DNA of 64,000 nucleotides. It comes from Adiantum capillus-veneris (Eukaryota; Streptophyta; Polypodiopsida; Polypodiales; Pteridaceae). Under the pieces are notes generated by a model. That model saw only the letters and a program-made list of their open reading frames with translations. It made no database searches and was not told the DNA's origin. Every line of letters starts with the position of its first letter. The stretch's first letter is position 1. The stretch is taken from NCBI GenBank assembly GCA_014529385.2, contig CM043946.1, forward strand, positions 17,872,077 through 17,936,076, given 5' to 3'. Shown in pieces: positions 1-10,239 of this stretch. A program made the translations under genes and the position numbers.

Positions 1-2998
1 GCTTCTTTTTGGCCGTACCCTTAGGAATACTTTATCCCCTTGTTTGAAAACCCGATCATACCATTTTCGATCAGCATATTGTTTCTGGCGGTCCTTGGCT
101 GCCTGAATGTCTTGTCTTATGGCTTTGGTTTGGGCATCCATCTCCTCCAAAATTTTCTTTGAAGCTTCTACTCTTGTAGTAGGGTCAGAAAAGTTTAGGG
201 GTGATATACATTCATGCCCATAAAGAGCATTAAATGGTGACATCCCAATGCTTTTATGAAAGGAAGAGTTATAGGCGAATTCCACCAGAGGAAGAAATTG
301 GATCCATTTCCGGGGTTCTCTACCACAATAGGCTCTAAGGATGTCTTCAATAATTTGATTCACTCTTTCTGTCTGGCTGTCTGTCTGAGGGTGATACGAT
401 GTACTGAAACATAGCTGAGTTCCTAAGGATTCAAATAAAGTTTTCCAGAATTTTGAAGTGAATTTTGCATCTCTGTCATTGATTATTCTCTTAGGAAGCT
501 CGTGTAATCTGAAGATCTCTTTGATAAAGAGACGGCTTATGTCTGATGCAGTGTAGGTTGTTTTACAGGCATCAAATGGGATACTTTAGTCAGCATATCC
601 ACTACCACCATAATGGAGTCGTAACCCCCTTGAACAGTGGGAAGGCCTGTTACAAAGTCCATGCTAATGAGTTCCCACTTCATTTGAGGAATGTCTAGAG
701 GTTGAAGTTTTCCTAGCATCATTACTCGTTCAGCCTTAATCCTTTGACAGTAAAGACATTGTCTGATGTAGCAAAGTATATCTCTTTTAATTCCTGGCTA
801 GAAATAGCTTTTCCTTATGGCATTATGGGTCTTTGCATAACGAGGATGGCTAGCAACTCGAGCGTTGTGTCCTTCATAAAGGCCCTTAACTCCTTTAATG
901 TTGGATTTTTAGGAATGTAAAGCGGATACTTATAATAGAGAAACCCATCCTCAAGTGAATAATCCTTGATTCTATCTTTCTCTTTCTCTTTTAGGTCCTG
1001 TTGATTGATAACCTGTAGAAGTTATTGATAATCCTTATCTTCCAGGGAAGCTTCCTTAACCTTGTTTAGGATTGGATTGTCGACTGTGGAAATAGCCTCA
1101 AAAAAAACCTTACAGCTAAGAGCGTCAGCAACCACATTCTCTTTCCCTGGTTTATATTTTATTTCAAAGTCATATTCCTGTAAGTGTTCTATCCATCTTC
1201 TCTGCCTCATGTTGAGTGTTTCTTGTGAGAAAATCCATTTTAAACTCTGATGATCGGTGATTAACTGGAACTTCCCTCCTAGAAGATAGTGCCTCCACAG
1301 TTTTAGAGCATGGATGACAGCTAGGAGTTCGAGATCATGAGTTCGTTAATTCAGCTCGTGGATTCTTAATTTTTGCGAAGTAAAGGCGACTGGTCTGGCT
1401 TCTTAGCTTAAAACTCCTCCCATAGCAAGACCGCTGGCATCTGCTACTACTTCAAACTCTTGAGTGAAGTCAGGAACTTTGAGTACAGGGGCGGATGTGA
1501 GATTTTGTTTTAGTTTGAGGAAACAATCCTCCTATTCTTTTCCCCATGTAAGTTTGGTTGTCTTTTAAAGTAGCTGCGTCAAGGGTGCGACGATAACTGC
1601 ATAAATTCTAACGAAGATTCTATACCATCCTGTAATGCCCTAAAATCCTCGAATCTCACTAACCGTTTGGGTTGTGGCCAGTCTATTGTATCTTTGCGGG
1701 GTCTACTGAAATTCCTTCAAGGTTTATTACAAAACCAAGATAACTAACTTCTGGCGTGAAAAACACACATTTACTCATCTTGGCATATAACTGATGTTGG
1801 CGTAGAAGATGAAGTACTTTACGTACATGGCCTTCATGTTCTTTTTCATCCTTGGAATATACCAGGATATCATCGAAAAACACCAACACAAAATCATCCA
1901 TATATTCTCTGAATATATCCTGCATGAGACGGTTAAAAGTAGCTGGAGCATTTGTAAGACCAAAAGGCATTACGATGAACTCATAATTCTCATACCGGGT
2001 GTTGAAATCAGTTTTGTAAATATCTGCCTCCTTAATCCGGATCTGATGGTAACCTGATCTGCAATCAATTTTTGTGAATACTTTGGCTCCATGTAATCTA
2101 TCAAGTAATTCATCGATGCGAGAAATAGGGTACTTATTCTTTACCGATACCTGGTTAAGTCCCCTATAGTCTATGCAGAGACGTAAAGATCCATCCTTCT
2201 TCTTTTGGAATAGAACAGGCGCTCCCCAAGGTGAAATGCTTGGTCTTATGAATCCCTGTTCAATAAGCTGACGAAGCTGTTCTTTTAATTCAATAGCTTC
2301 AGGGACATTTTGTAGGGTCTTTTTTAAATTGGTTCACTACGTGGAAAGGTTTCTATTTCGTGGTCTATATCCCTTGGAGGAGGTAAATTCGAGAGATCTT
2401 CCAAAAATATATCCGAAAATTCCTTAAGCCATTCTGGAGTTGTGTTGTCCCTTGAATCATCTGCCTTATTAAGTTTTACTACAAAGATCTGTTGCCCCTT
2501 ACGTAACCCCTTCAGAAGTCGACTAGCCTTAACTAAATGAGCCTTCGGCTTCCCATTTAATCCTTGTACTAATGTTTCTTCACCTAAGTGATTTTTGAAG
2601 GTTAAGTTCCCTTGAGCACAGTGAATTTGGGCTTGATTTTTTATTAACCAATCCATTCCTAGAATAACATCATAGATTCCTACTGGTAGAGTCCGAAAGT
2701 AAGATGAAGTCAGGGTTCCACCTAATTCAAACTCAACTTCCCCAACTGTAAATTGAGATAGAACCTCTTTTCCATTTGCTAGTTCTACCACTAATTTCTT
2801 GGTGGGATATTGATTCAATTTAAGTTTCCTTAAACATTTAGGGGAGAGAAAAGAGTGTGTGCTGCCACAATCTATAAGTAGTTCAAATTTTTCACCTTCT
2901 CTGTTTGCAGTGGTTTGGATGACAGCATACTGTTGCTGAGCTCCAAGGTTATCAATGGCATCAAAAAGAGTAGCTCTTTCATCTTCCTCATCCAGCAA
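1..2998 (-). pseudogene. Gypsy-1 pol remnant (protease, RT, RNase H, integrase)
   Basis: Reading leftwards from 2998: a retropepsin segment with the LIDCGSTHSFLS motif (near 2870), a reverse transcriptase with [12 protein letters not shown] (1970) and the catalytic box FFDDILVYS (near 1870), an RNase H end with KPGKENVVADALS (near 1120), and an integrase core with ISMDFVTGLP (near 650), INDRDAKF (near 475) and a TDSQTERVN block (near 380). The sequence running off the left edge resembles the post-core integrase domain (GDKVFLRV). The 224-codon protease segment at 2324-2998 is open, but the RT-to-INT part is split by stops and frameshifts into pieces of 60-95 codons. I therefore call it a decayed copy. 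The protease triad reads DCG rather than DSG or DTG. Confidence 0.85.
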
Positions 2999-4325
2999 GG
3001 TAGGCTCTTCTACTTCAGCATAAGCTCTGGCTCCTCTACCTCTTCCTCTGCCTCATCCTCTATTGCCCTCTTTGATTATTTCCTTGCCTATATGAGTCTG
3101 AGGAGTGGTTCCGGTAGCAACTCGAGGATTTTTCCCCTCAGGACATTGACTCCTGTAATGTCCCATTCTATTGCATCCATAGCATCTGATGTTTGGAAAG
3201 GTATATTTTATAGTGGTTGTAGCTGACACTACCCTTCGTTGATTTCCTTGGTTATAATTTCCCCTTGCTCTTGCTCTAAAGTTATTTTAGTTGTAATAGC
3301 TCTTGGCAAGGGGGGTTTCCTTTAGTTGCAAGTGGTTTAGCTCTTAGAAGAGCATCTTGAATAGAGATGGGTCTCATAGCTTCCAAGCGGGTACTTAAAG
3401 GTTTGTTGAGACCCTGACAGAAACGAGCAACATTAGGCAAAATTTGGACTCACAAAGGGGCCCTTTAAGGAGTTTGACTTTACCTCTCTCTACCAAAACG
3501 GGCGCATGGATAAATTTTTGCAAACAAACTCCAAAGTTGGAAGAGGTTTGACAATTAGAATGTCCTCTTCAAGCTCTATCTACTGATATATAGCACGCCA
3601 TGAGATTCCTCATATTTTAGAAGATTCTTTTTTTGATTCACTTAGATTCCGACAGAGTTGTCACATCATAGGTGAATCAAAAAAAGAATCTTCTAAAATA
3701 TGAGGAATCTCATGGCGTGCTATATATCAGTAGATAGAGCTTGAAGAGGACATTCTAACTGTCAACCCTCGGCCAACTTTGGAGTTTGTTTGAAAAAAAT
3801 TATCCATGCGCCCATTTTGGTAGAGAGAGGTAAAGTCAAACTCCTTAAATGGCCCCTTTGTGAGTTCAAATTTTGCCTAATGTCTGTTGTTCCATAGTCA
3901 TTGGTGGGACGTAACGTCGTAAAGACACATATTTGGTGTAGTACTCTTCCAAAGTAAGCCCTAACTGTTTGAGGGCGAAGAATTCATTCATTTTGATAGC
4001 TGGGTGAGCTGGAGGAAGATATCTTTCTTTCACTGCCTGCTTCATTCTTTCCCAGGAGGGACTAATGGGAGGGTTATCTCTACAGTATTGTTTCCACCAG
4101 AGTTTGGCATCTCCGGTGAGTTGAAAAATTCCTAACATTGCCTGATTTTTCGAAGCAGTTCCTGCTGCCAAGAAATAATCATCCATGGCGTCGAGCCAAG
4201 CTTCGGCATCACGTTCTAAGTTGGTTCCTTCTCCCTTGAAAGTTGGGAGTTGAACTTGTTTTAACAATAGTTTCTTTTCCTGAGTGGGAGTATAGCGACT
4301 TTTTGGATCTCCCTGGGTTTGTAAT
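2999..4325 (-). pseudogene. Gypsy-1 gag, split by foldback element M1
   Basis: The N-terminal half (4325-3883) carries a retrotransposon-gag core with LWWKQYC (near 4090) and a YLPPAHPAIK stretch. The C-terminal half (3430-2999) carries a zinc knuckle C-YG-C-NRMG-H-YRSQ-C (CX2CX4HX4C) near 3140-3180. Foldback M1 (3431-3882) separates the halves; the gag reading resumes on both sides of it. No ATG lies in frame before the conserved core: the open frame begins after a stop near 4323, so the start codon is lost or the protein starts elsewhere, for example by splicing or from an upstream ORF (inference). Gag would form the particle that packages element RNA. Confidence 0.8.
3431..3882. mobile_element. 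Foldback (long inverted-repeat) element M1
   Basis: Two arms of about 211 bp (3431-3641 and 3672-3882) are inverted copies around a loop of about 30 nt, so the whole element is one near-perfect hairpin. The ends read CATTAGGCAAAATTTG and its complement. The element has no ORF. A second copy, M2, sits at 25992-26437 with the same ends and layout. M1 lies inside the gag of Gypsy-1. The flanking dinucleotides (AA left, TC right) do not form a duplication, unlike M2, which is flanked by TA on both sides. It is best described as a MITE/foldback-type non-autonomous DNA element; the parent transposase family is unknown. Confidence 0.85.
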
Positions 4326-4569
4326 TAATGAAAATCCTTTAGTGATTATACTACTTTTGTTTTGTCATGAAAATTCTCTAATATATATACTTTTAAAACA
4401 ATGAAAACAGAAATCTGACAATCATTATCACCCTCTCAATTAAACTACACAAGCATGTCATAAAATCATGGTATATACAAAGGTTCATACAACACTGACT
4501 CATATTATTTTCAAGATGGATTCATACTATGTACAAGATGGACTCATACTATATACAATGTGTAATTAT

Positions 4570-5079
4570 CTAGATCAACATTCTCTTCACCACTGGTGGG
4601 TCTGACAGGGGATCAAAAAATATGACATCTTTTGGTCCCCTAAACTTTGGGCCTACCCTCATGGGCCTTATCCTACCTGGATATATTACTGTGGCTACCT
4701 GATCATATACCCAATGATTTTGTGACACTTCTATCCCATCTATAATAATGGTATGATCTGGATCTTCAGTCCCACTGAAAAAGAAAACTTCGATGGTCCG
4801 AAGTGTTTCTGCCCACTTGAGTCTTTTCAGATTGAGTGTCAACCCTTCTAACTGTCCCGCATCAATTAGGAAAATTCTGCCAAACTGTGACCAGCTGATT
4901 TCCCATGTAGGAGGAGGGGAAAACATTAAATCTAACAATTGCATGATGCTCTTGCGAAGTACAAAGTTATTGGAGCTACAATCAGCCTCGAACATGATGT
5001 TGAAAATCACAAACTTTTGGTAAGCTTGGCGGATATTTTCCTGTATTGATAGGGAAATTCTCATTTCACAATATACCAT
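4570..5079 (-). CDS. Leader ORF of Gypsy-1 (169 aa, unknown function)
   Basis: An uninterrupted 169-codon ORF starts with ATG 76 nt inside the primer-binding site and ends about 250 nt before gag. I do not recognise the protein. It has no cysteine knuckle, no aspartic-protease triad and no obvious membrane segment. It has a mixed globular-looking composition, with several Trp (for example TWEISWSQFGRI), an ETLRTIEVFFFSGTED stretch and a basic GRIRPMRVGPKFRGPKD stretch near the C-terminus. Its intact frame contrasts with the broken pol of the same element. It could be an extra structural or regulatory protein of the element, or a captured host fragment. It may also be fortuitous, although 169 open codons in this AT-rich leader are notable. 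Confidence 0.5.
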   Translation of the reverse strand: MVYCEMRISLSIQENIRQAYQKFVIFNIMFEADCSSNNFVLRKSIMQLLDLMFSPPPTWEISWSQFGRIFLIDAGQLEGLTLNLKRLKWAETLRTIEVFFFSGTEDPDHTIIIDGIEVSQNHWVYDQVATVIYPGRIRPMRVGPKFRGPKDVIFFDPLSDPPVVKRMLI

Positions 5080-5154
5080 AATTAAAAATGAAATATAACT
5101 TGTGTCTATTTTTTCAACTTTTACCCTCCTAAGGTCAGGACCTTATTAAACCAT

Positions 5155-5166
5155 GCTCTGATACCA
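5155..5166 (-). other. Primer-binding site of Gypsy-1 (tRNA-Met type)
   Basis: On the minus strand the sequence is TGGTATCAGAGC, the standard plant initiator tRNA-Met complement. It lies 2 nt inside the LTR edge (TTACA, then AG, then TGG). It fixes the element's orientation and the inner LTR boundary at 5169. Confidence 0.9.
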
Positions 5167-6267
5167 CTTGTAAGGTCCCCAATCCTGCCAACACCAAAAA
5201 CGGGATGGTACCATTGACAGGTCTCTAGGCCTACTAAAGTCAGGGTCCTTAAACAAGAAAAATTCCAGGGAATTTACCCTTACCATTGACAATGGTTTAG
5301 GTTTATAGCCCTAGAAAGAGACCTAGTCTTGTCTCGCAGTGAAAACGGGACCATTAAAATTTTTTTTCCGGCCCTATAACTTCATCATTCAGATTTTGGT
5401 TTCCTTAGCCAACGCTTTTTTCCCCCTAACATATGTGAGGGCACAACCGTTGGTGGATTCCTCTTCTAAGTGAAGAAGTTTTTAAATGTTTTAGTGTGTG
5501 GGAATGGATAGTTACCTGACTAATCAGGTCCACCCATCCATGATTGACAACCTTAGTCAATCCCCACTTACCACCCCGCACTCACACATGATTTCTGTGT
5601 TGTTTAATTACTACCACATCCTTTTCACAACTAAAACAATGATTCATTTTAACTTCCACAACTGCATTTCATTCACACAACCTTTGAATACAGTATTGAA
5701 GACATTCTTTCAGCAAACAAGCATCTTTAGACTTAAGACAAGGTACTGTCATTCTGAAGTATCTTCGACCAGTACTGCCTGGTCTCAAGACCACCTATAC
5801 AGGAGTGAAAAACGGCACCCATTCCTTATTTATAAAAACCAGGGTGGAAAAAGGCATCACCCAAAGTCTGGGCGGCCATACGCCAACCGGCTTCCCATAC
5901 AACCGGGCGGTTCCTCTAGGATAAACTTGAAAGTACTATCCACAAACATAAACAAGCACGGGGTAAAGACTCCACGCGTGCTGAGGAAACCGACTCTTCC
6001 ATGATGGTATCTACATCATTACTCATTACCTGGAGTAAAATATTTCCAAGGAATCAGAGGTGTCTTGAGACAAGCTGTCTTAAGGATGGTCAAACATTGT
6101 CAATCAGTTATAACCCAATCATTTCTTTCCTATTCACAATCATTGCTCATTGGTTTCGTGGAAGTTACCTTCCATTTACAGCCAATTTATTCTTCCTAAC
6201 CTTATGTATGCAATGTTAACTTAAAAATGAACTTTAAAAGATTTTAAGTGAACAAAATAGAAATCCA

Positions 6268-6426
6268 CTAGGACTGCTCGTCCATGTGTTGTGGGGATGC
6301 CAGTAGAATTTCCTCTGTTGGCCTATGGCTAGACCTAGCCTCATGGTCATTAGTGGCTTTGTTTCGCTTGTTGCTAACATCCTCTTCCTCAGTAAGAGGA
6401 TTTCCCCCGGTTCTCTTTGGAGCCAT
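6268..6426 (-). CDS. Short ORF inside the Gypsy-1 LTR (52 aa)
   Basis: ATG at 6426 opens a 52-codon ORF beginning MAPKRTGGNPLTEEED, hydrophilic and rich in charged residues, ending in TAG. On the same strand a TATA-like TTTTTATAAGG lies about 15 nt upstream. The N-terminus has the look of a Gag or chromatin-protein leader, but I cannot assign it. It lies in the R/U5 part of the inferred LTR and so would be in the element's transcript. Gag of this element lacks its own ATG, so a spliced product starting here is conceivable, though pure speculation. Confidence 0.3.
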   Translation of the reverse strand: MAPKRTGGNPLTEEEDVSNKRNKATNDHEARSSHRPTEEILLASPQHMDEQS

Positions 6427-6939
6427 GTCGGCAGCCTTATAAAAAGACTTAATCCATTAGGAGTTTAATTGAATAATCTTCTTTTTCTTTTTTTTTTAAA
6501 CCCAAAAATAAATATTTTTGGAGTAATAAGGTATCTTTAATAGTCAATTAGACGAGATATTCCTCCTGTGACTTATTTATGCTATAAGTAATTTCCCATA
6601 ATTACCATTTAATTTGGGAAGCCCTTTAACTAGGTTTCTCCTTAGTCTATATTCCATTTTAGCCTTAGTAAATTATAAATTTCTATCGGCTAATGGATTA
6701 CTCACCCTAAATTGTAATTGAATATGTTCTATCTTTAGGAATTTTCATAAATTTGATTTATAACCTTTCCCTCCTATACTTATTGTCTAAATTAGGTAAA
6801 ATTTTTCTGATAGTAATTTGTTATACCATCCATTTATGTTGAGGTAATTTTTTCATCCTTCAATAGTGATTTTTGACCTCAGGTATTTATTTGTTAATTA
6901 GATAAATTCATTTTTTTATTTCCTTTCTCTATATTATAC

Positions 6940-8600
6940 GTAAAATTGGTTACTTTTATTGAAGATAAATACCTAAACTATTTATCTGAGGTTGGAGTAT
7001 TTATCACGGATTTCTCAAGGTGTATTCTACCTCTGATATTTATATCAAAGGTTTTTGGATTAACTTACTATATTCCCCCTTTTATTTTTCCCTAAAAATA
7101 ATGTAATTTTACTGGGATAATTAGGTAAACTAATTATCTAAAGATAACATAATTATCACGGGTTCCCTAAGATATAAATAACCTTTGATAAATAACTCAA
7201 GACTTTTTGAATCAATTTGATAATTTCCTTCTTTTAATTTTTCTTAAAAACAGAGTAATTTTGTTAAAGTAATTAGGTAAACTAATTATCTGAGCTAGAC
7301 ATAATTATAACGAGTTTCCTAACATATAGAGAACCTCTGATAAATAACTCATATCATTTTGGATCAATTCACTAATTTTCCCCTTTTTATTTGTCCTAAA
7401 AACAGAGTAATTTTGCTAAAGTAATTAGGTAAATTTATTATCTGAGCTTGATATTATTATCAAGGGTTTCCTAACATATAGCTAACATCTGATAAATAAC
7501 TCATATCATTTTGAATCAATTTAGTGATTTTTCTCTTTTAATTTTTTCCTAAAAATAGAGTAATTTTGCTAAAGTAATTAGGTAAATTTATTATCTGAGC
7601 TTCACATAATTATCATGGCTTCCCTAGAATGTACTTAACCTCTGCAAAATAACTCAAACCAATTTGAATCTATTTGCTAAAAATAGAGTAATTTTGCTAA
7701 AGTAATTAGATAAAAACCGAGTAATTTTGCTAAAGTAATTAGGTAAATTAATTATCCGAGTAATGTGTCCTAAAAATAGAGTAATTCTGCTAAAGTAATT
7801 AGGTAAATTAATTATCTAAGTTTCAGATAATGATCATGGGTTTCCTAACATATAATCAACTTCTGATAAATAACTCAAATCATTTTGAATCTGTTTACTA
7901 ATTTTCCCTATTTAATTTATCCTAAAAATAGAGTATTTCTGCTAAAATAATTAGATAAATTAATCATCTAAGCTTGACATAATTATCACATGTTTCCTAA
8001 CATATATTTAACCTCTAATAAATAAATCAAATCATGTTGAATCTATTTGCTAATTTTCCCTATTTAATTAGTCCTAAAAACAGAGTATTTCTTCTAAAGT
8101 AGTTAGATAAATTAATTTTTTGAGCTTGACATAATTATGACAGGTTGCGTAACATGTAATTAACCTTTGATAAATAACTCAAATCAATTTGAATCCATTT
8201 GCTAATTTTCCCTATTTAGTTTGTCCTAAAAATAGAGTATTTCTACTAAAGTAATTAGATAAATTAATTATGTAATCTTGACCTAATTATTAGGGACTCC
8301 CTAACATATAATTAACCACTAATAAATAACTCAAAGCATTTTGAATCAATTTAGTAATTTCCCCAATTTAATTTGTTTTAAAATCAGAGTATTTCTGCTA
8401 AAGTAATTAGGTAGATTAATGATCTGAGCTTGACATAATTATCATGAGTTTCCTAACATATAAATAACCTTTGATAAATAACTCAAGACATTTTAAATCA
8501 ATTTGATCATTTTCCCCTTTAATTTTCTCAAAAAAAATAGTGTAATTCTGCCTAATTTATTATGAAAATTACTCAAAAAATTTTAAGATAATTTTCGTAG
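6940..8600. repeat. Tandem array, 152-bp unit, about 11 copies
   Basis: The landmark GAGTAATTTTGCTAAAGTAA or a close variant recurs at 7101, 7253, 7405, 7558, 7779, 7931, 8083, 8235, 8387 and 8540. The spacing is 152-153 bp, with one interval of 221 bp (7558-7779) holding a partial unit near 7686-7719. Each unit also carries an AATTAGGTAAATTAATTATC block, a TTTCCTAACATATA block and a GATAAATAACTCAA block. More diverged copies begin near 6790-6940. The array is very AT-rich, has no ORF and lies inside the inferred Gypsy-1 LTR. Confidence 0.9.
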
Positions 8601-8987
8601 CTAAATGACTATCTAATGCAGCTCTGATAATTACCTCAACTTAATCTAAACTTAAGTAATATATTTCCCATTAATTTATGATTAATTTGGATAATTTCAA
8701 CCCTAATATGATAGGATAATTAGTTAGCTTATTTTCCCAAGCTTAATTTCAACAATCAACAGAGAATATTTAATTAAAAGAGGATTTATGAGTATACATA
8801 GGCCTAATCTTTAATTTATTAACAAAATAGATTAATCTAGCCTTACTAATGAAGAAGGATTAGGCTAATTACCGTTTAGGTTAATCAACTAGAGCTTAAT
8901 CTCTAGTGGTTTGTACGTAGCGTTCTCTCTAGATGAGAGAGAGTGTGTCAAGGCTCCGAGTCTAAATTTTTATGAAGGGAAGGGGGT

Positions 8988-8997
8988 CTTTTTATAG
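8988..8997 (-). promoter_or_regulatory. TATA box of the Gypsy-1 LTR
   Basis: The minus strand reads CTATAAAAAGACCCCC, followed by a short AT-rich tract and CT-rich sequence. The same context (CTATAAATAGGCCCC) occurs in both LTRs of the Tat-like element, supporting a U3 promoter. Transcription would run leftwards through the tandem array. Confidence 0.6.
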
Positions 8998-9800
8998 TTT
9001 TTATGGGCCTCGGGGAGTTTCTGGCAGGTTTTGACACCCCAAGCAGGCCCCCAGCTTGCAAATGGGGCCAACTGCTGCTAAATCTGTCTTTGACAAGTTC
9101 CCCCCAGCTCCACACTGTTCCCATACCTTCCAAAATAAATTTTGGTTGATTTTGCTGATTTCTAATGATGAAAATTTGAAATATCAGTTAATTCTAGAAC
9201 CTTATGATAAGAAAGTCTTTGTTAATAATTATCACTGAAACCATCCAATTTTTTTTAACTAATTGAATTCCTATTGTAACCTTCCAGGGTCTGTAACTTT
9301 TCTAGTTTTTATCCGATTCTGATTCTGAAAATTACTAATCATAGTAAAGCTTTGCTTATGATTCCAAAAATACCAATATTAGCCGTGTTTGCATCCTTCA
9401 ACAATGGTTTTCAAATTAATTTTACATGCTTTGTACAAATTTTAAGGTTTCGGAAACTGGAAACTTTACAGTGTTGACCTTGGTGTTAAAGCCATTACAA
9501 GCGGCAGTAAAGACCTTGGGGCATGTTAACCGGCAAGTCAGACAATGGAGTCAACACCATGTGAATAGGAGGCTTGGTGACTGCCCAACGCTCCCTATCC
9601 CTTGGTGCTGACCTTGGCAAATGGATGTCAGCCCAGCTAATATCCATGGATCTCACATTATTGTGAGTCAGGGGGGCTGAACTTGTTGGTCCAATAAGTG
9701 TGTAGGTGATCACCGATGAGAGGCGCACCACATATTTCATTTGACACTATTTTTACTTGATCGCCCAGTGTGACCGCGCATGTGTGAATGGGCCAAACTC

Positions 9801-9810
9801 TTATAAAAGG
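9801..9810 (+). promoter_or_regulatory. TATA box of the E 5' LTR
   Basis: The sequence CTCTTATAAAAGGTCC is conserved in the 3' LTR (31211-31222). It is followed 30-40 nt later by CATTCTCTGA / TTATTCTCTGA, a plausible start region. Confidence 0.6.
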
Positions 9811-9901
9811 TCCATTTGACCTAAAAATCCTCATTCTCTGAGGTGTAAGCTAAGAAGTGCTCTTGCTCCATCTCTGTCTCCTTCTCCTTCGTGTGCTCAC
9901 A

Positions 9902-9924
9902 GGTGTGTGTGTGTGTGTGTATGC

Positions 9925-9976
<52 letters not shown>
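9902..9976. repeat. Compound microsatellite (GT)n-(GA)n in the E 5' LTR
   Basis: Alternating GT from 9902 is followed, after ATGCTTCA, by about 48 nt of alternating GA. It lies downstream of the LTR TATA box, in the transcribed part. The open frames through it are artefacts. Confidence 0.95.
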
Positions 9977-9980
<4 letters not shown>

Positions 9981-10221
9981 GTGTGATCAAGCATTGTGGA
10001 GACATCGGCGGCGGTGAGGTGGTTGAGTGCAGCATCGATGGCGGCTCCTTCTTCTTCGTAGCATAGGATCCTTCACAACGGAAGCATTGAGCGGTGTGAC
10101 ACACCCCTGCCCCTTTGAGCTTGCTAGGCACTTCTAGTTGTGTGTTTGTAGCCTTTTGAGGCTCGCACACAGTGCAAAGGCAAGCTCCCAACTTCGACAC
10201 GTATAGCAAAGCGTACATTTT

Positions 10222-10239
10222 TGGCACAGTTGCCGAGGA
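10222..10239 (+). other. Primer-binding site of element E (tRNA-Asp-like)
   Basis: TGGCACAGTTGCCGAGGA begins 4 nt after the LTR end. It agrees with the plant tRNA-Asp complement used by many Tat/Athila elements (TGGCGCCGTTGCCGGGGA) at 15 of 18 positions. Two of the three differences are G-to-A, as expected from methyl-CpG decay. Confidence 0.7.

Larger units (their letters stand above)
1..9470 (-). mobile_element. Ty3/gypsy LTR retrotransposon 'Gypsy-1', 5' half, continues beyond the left edge
   Basis: Read on the minus strand, the order is 5' LTR (9470 to 5169), tRNA-Met-type primer site (5166-5155), a 169-codon leader ORF, gag, protease, RT, RNase H and integrase. The PR-RT-RH-INT order is that of Ty3/gypsy. 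The integrase C-terminus is cut by the window edge, so a chromodomain and the 3' LTR cannot be seen. The pol part is broken by several stops and frameshifts, and foldback M1 splits gag. The right end at 9470 coincides with the point where homology between the two LTRs of element E begins, so Gypsy-1 appears to have inserted into E's 5' LTR, with GTGTT (9471-9475) as candidate target duplication. Confidence 0.85.
5169..9470 (-). repeat. Inferred 5' LTR of Gypsy-1, about 4.3 kb
   Basis: The inner end is set by the primer site: on the + strand the LTR begins TGTAAGG at 5169. The outer end is placed at 9470, where the + strand reads ACTTTACA and where homology to the E LTR starts at the next base. 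This gives TG...CA ends with short TGTAA/TTACA inverted termini. A TATA box (8988-8997, minus strand) lies about 480 bp inside the outer end, as expected for U3. The inside holds a 152-bp tandem array and a 52-codon ORF. The partner LTR is outside the window, so the length is an inference. If the outer edge is wrong, the TATA box still requires an LTR reaching to about 9.0 kb. Confidence 0.65.
9471..10217 (+). repeat. 5' LTR of element E, left end replaced by Gypsy-1
   Basis: It matches the 3' LTR of E at 30724-31645 over its whole length, ending GCAAAGCGTACA in both. The first roughly 90-170 bp of the LTR are missing because Gypsy-1 abuts at 9470/9471. It contains a TATA box (TTATAAAAGG, 9801-9810), a (GT)n run (9902-9921) and a (GA)n run (9929-9976). 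The same order of microsatellites occurs in the 3' LTR, so they belong to the LTR. Confidence 0.8.

Noticed and set aside
6940-8600. CRISPR-like array or centromeric satellite
   Set aside because: Units are contiguous, without spacers of unique sequence, in a eukaryotic LTR. Only about eleven copies, so not a centromere array by itself.
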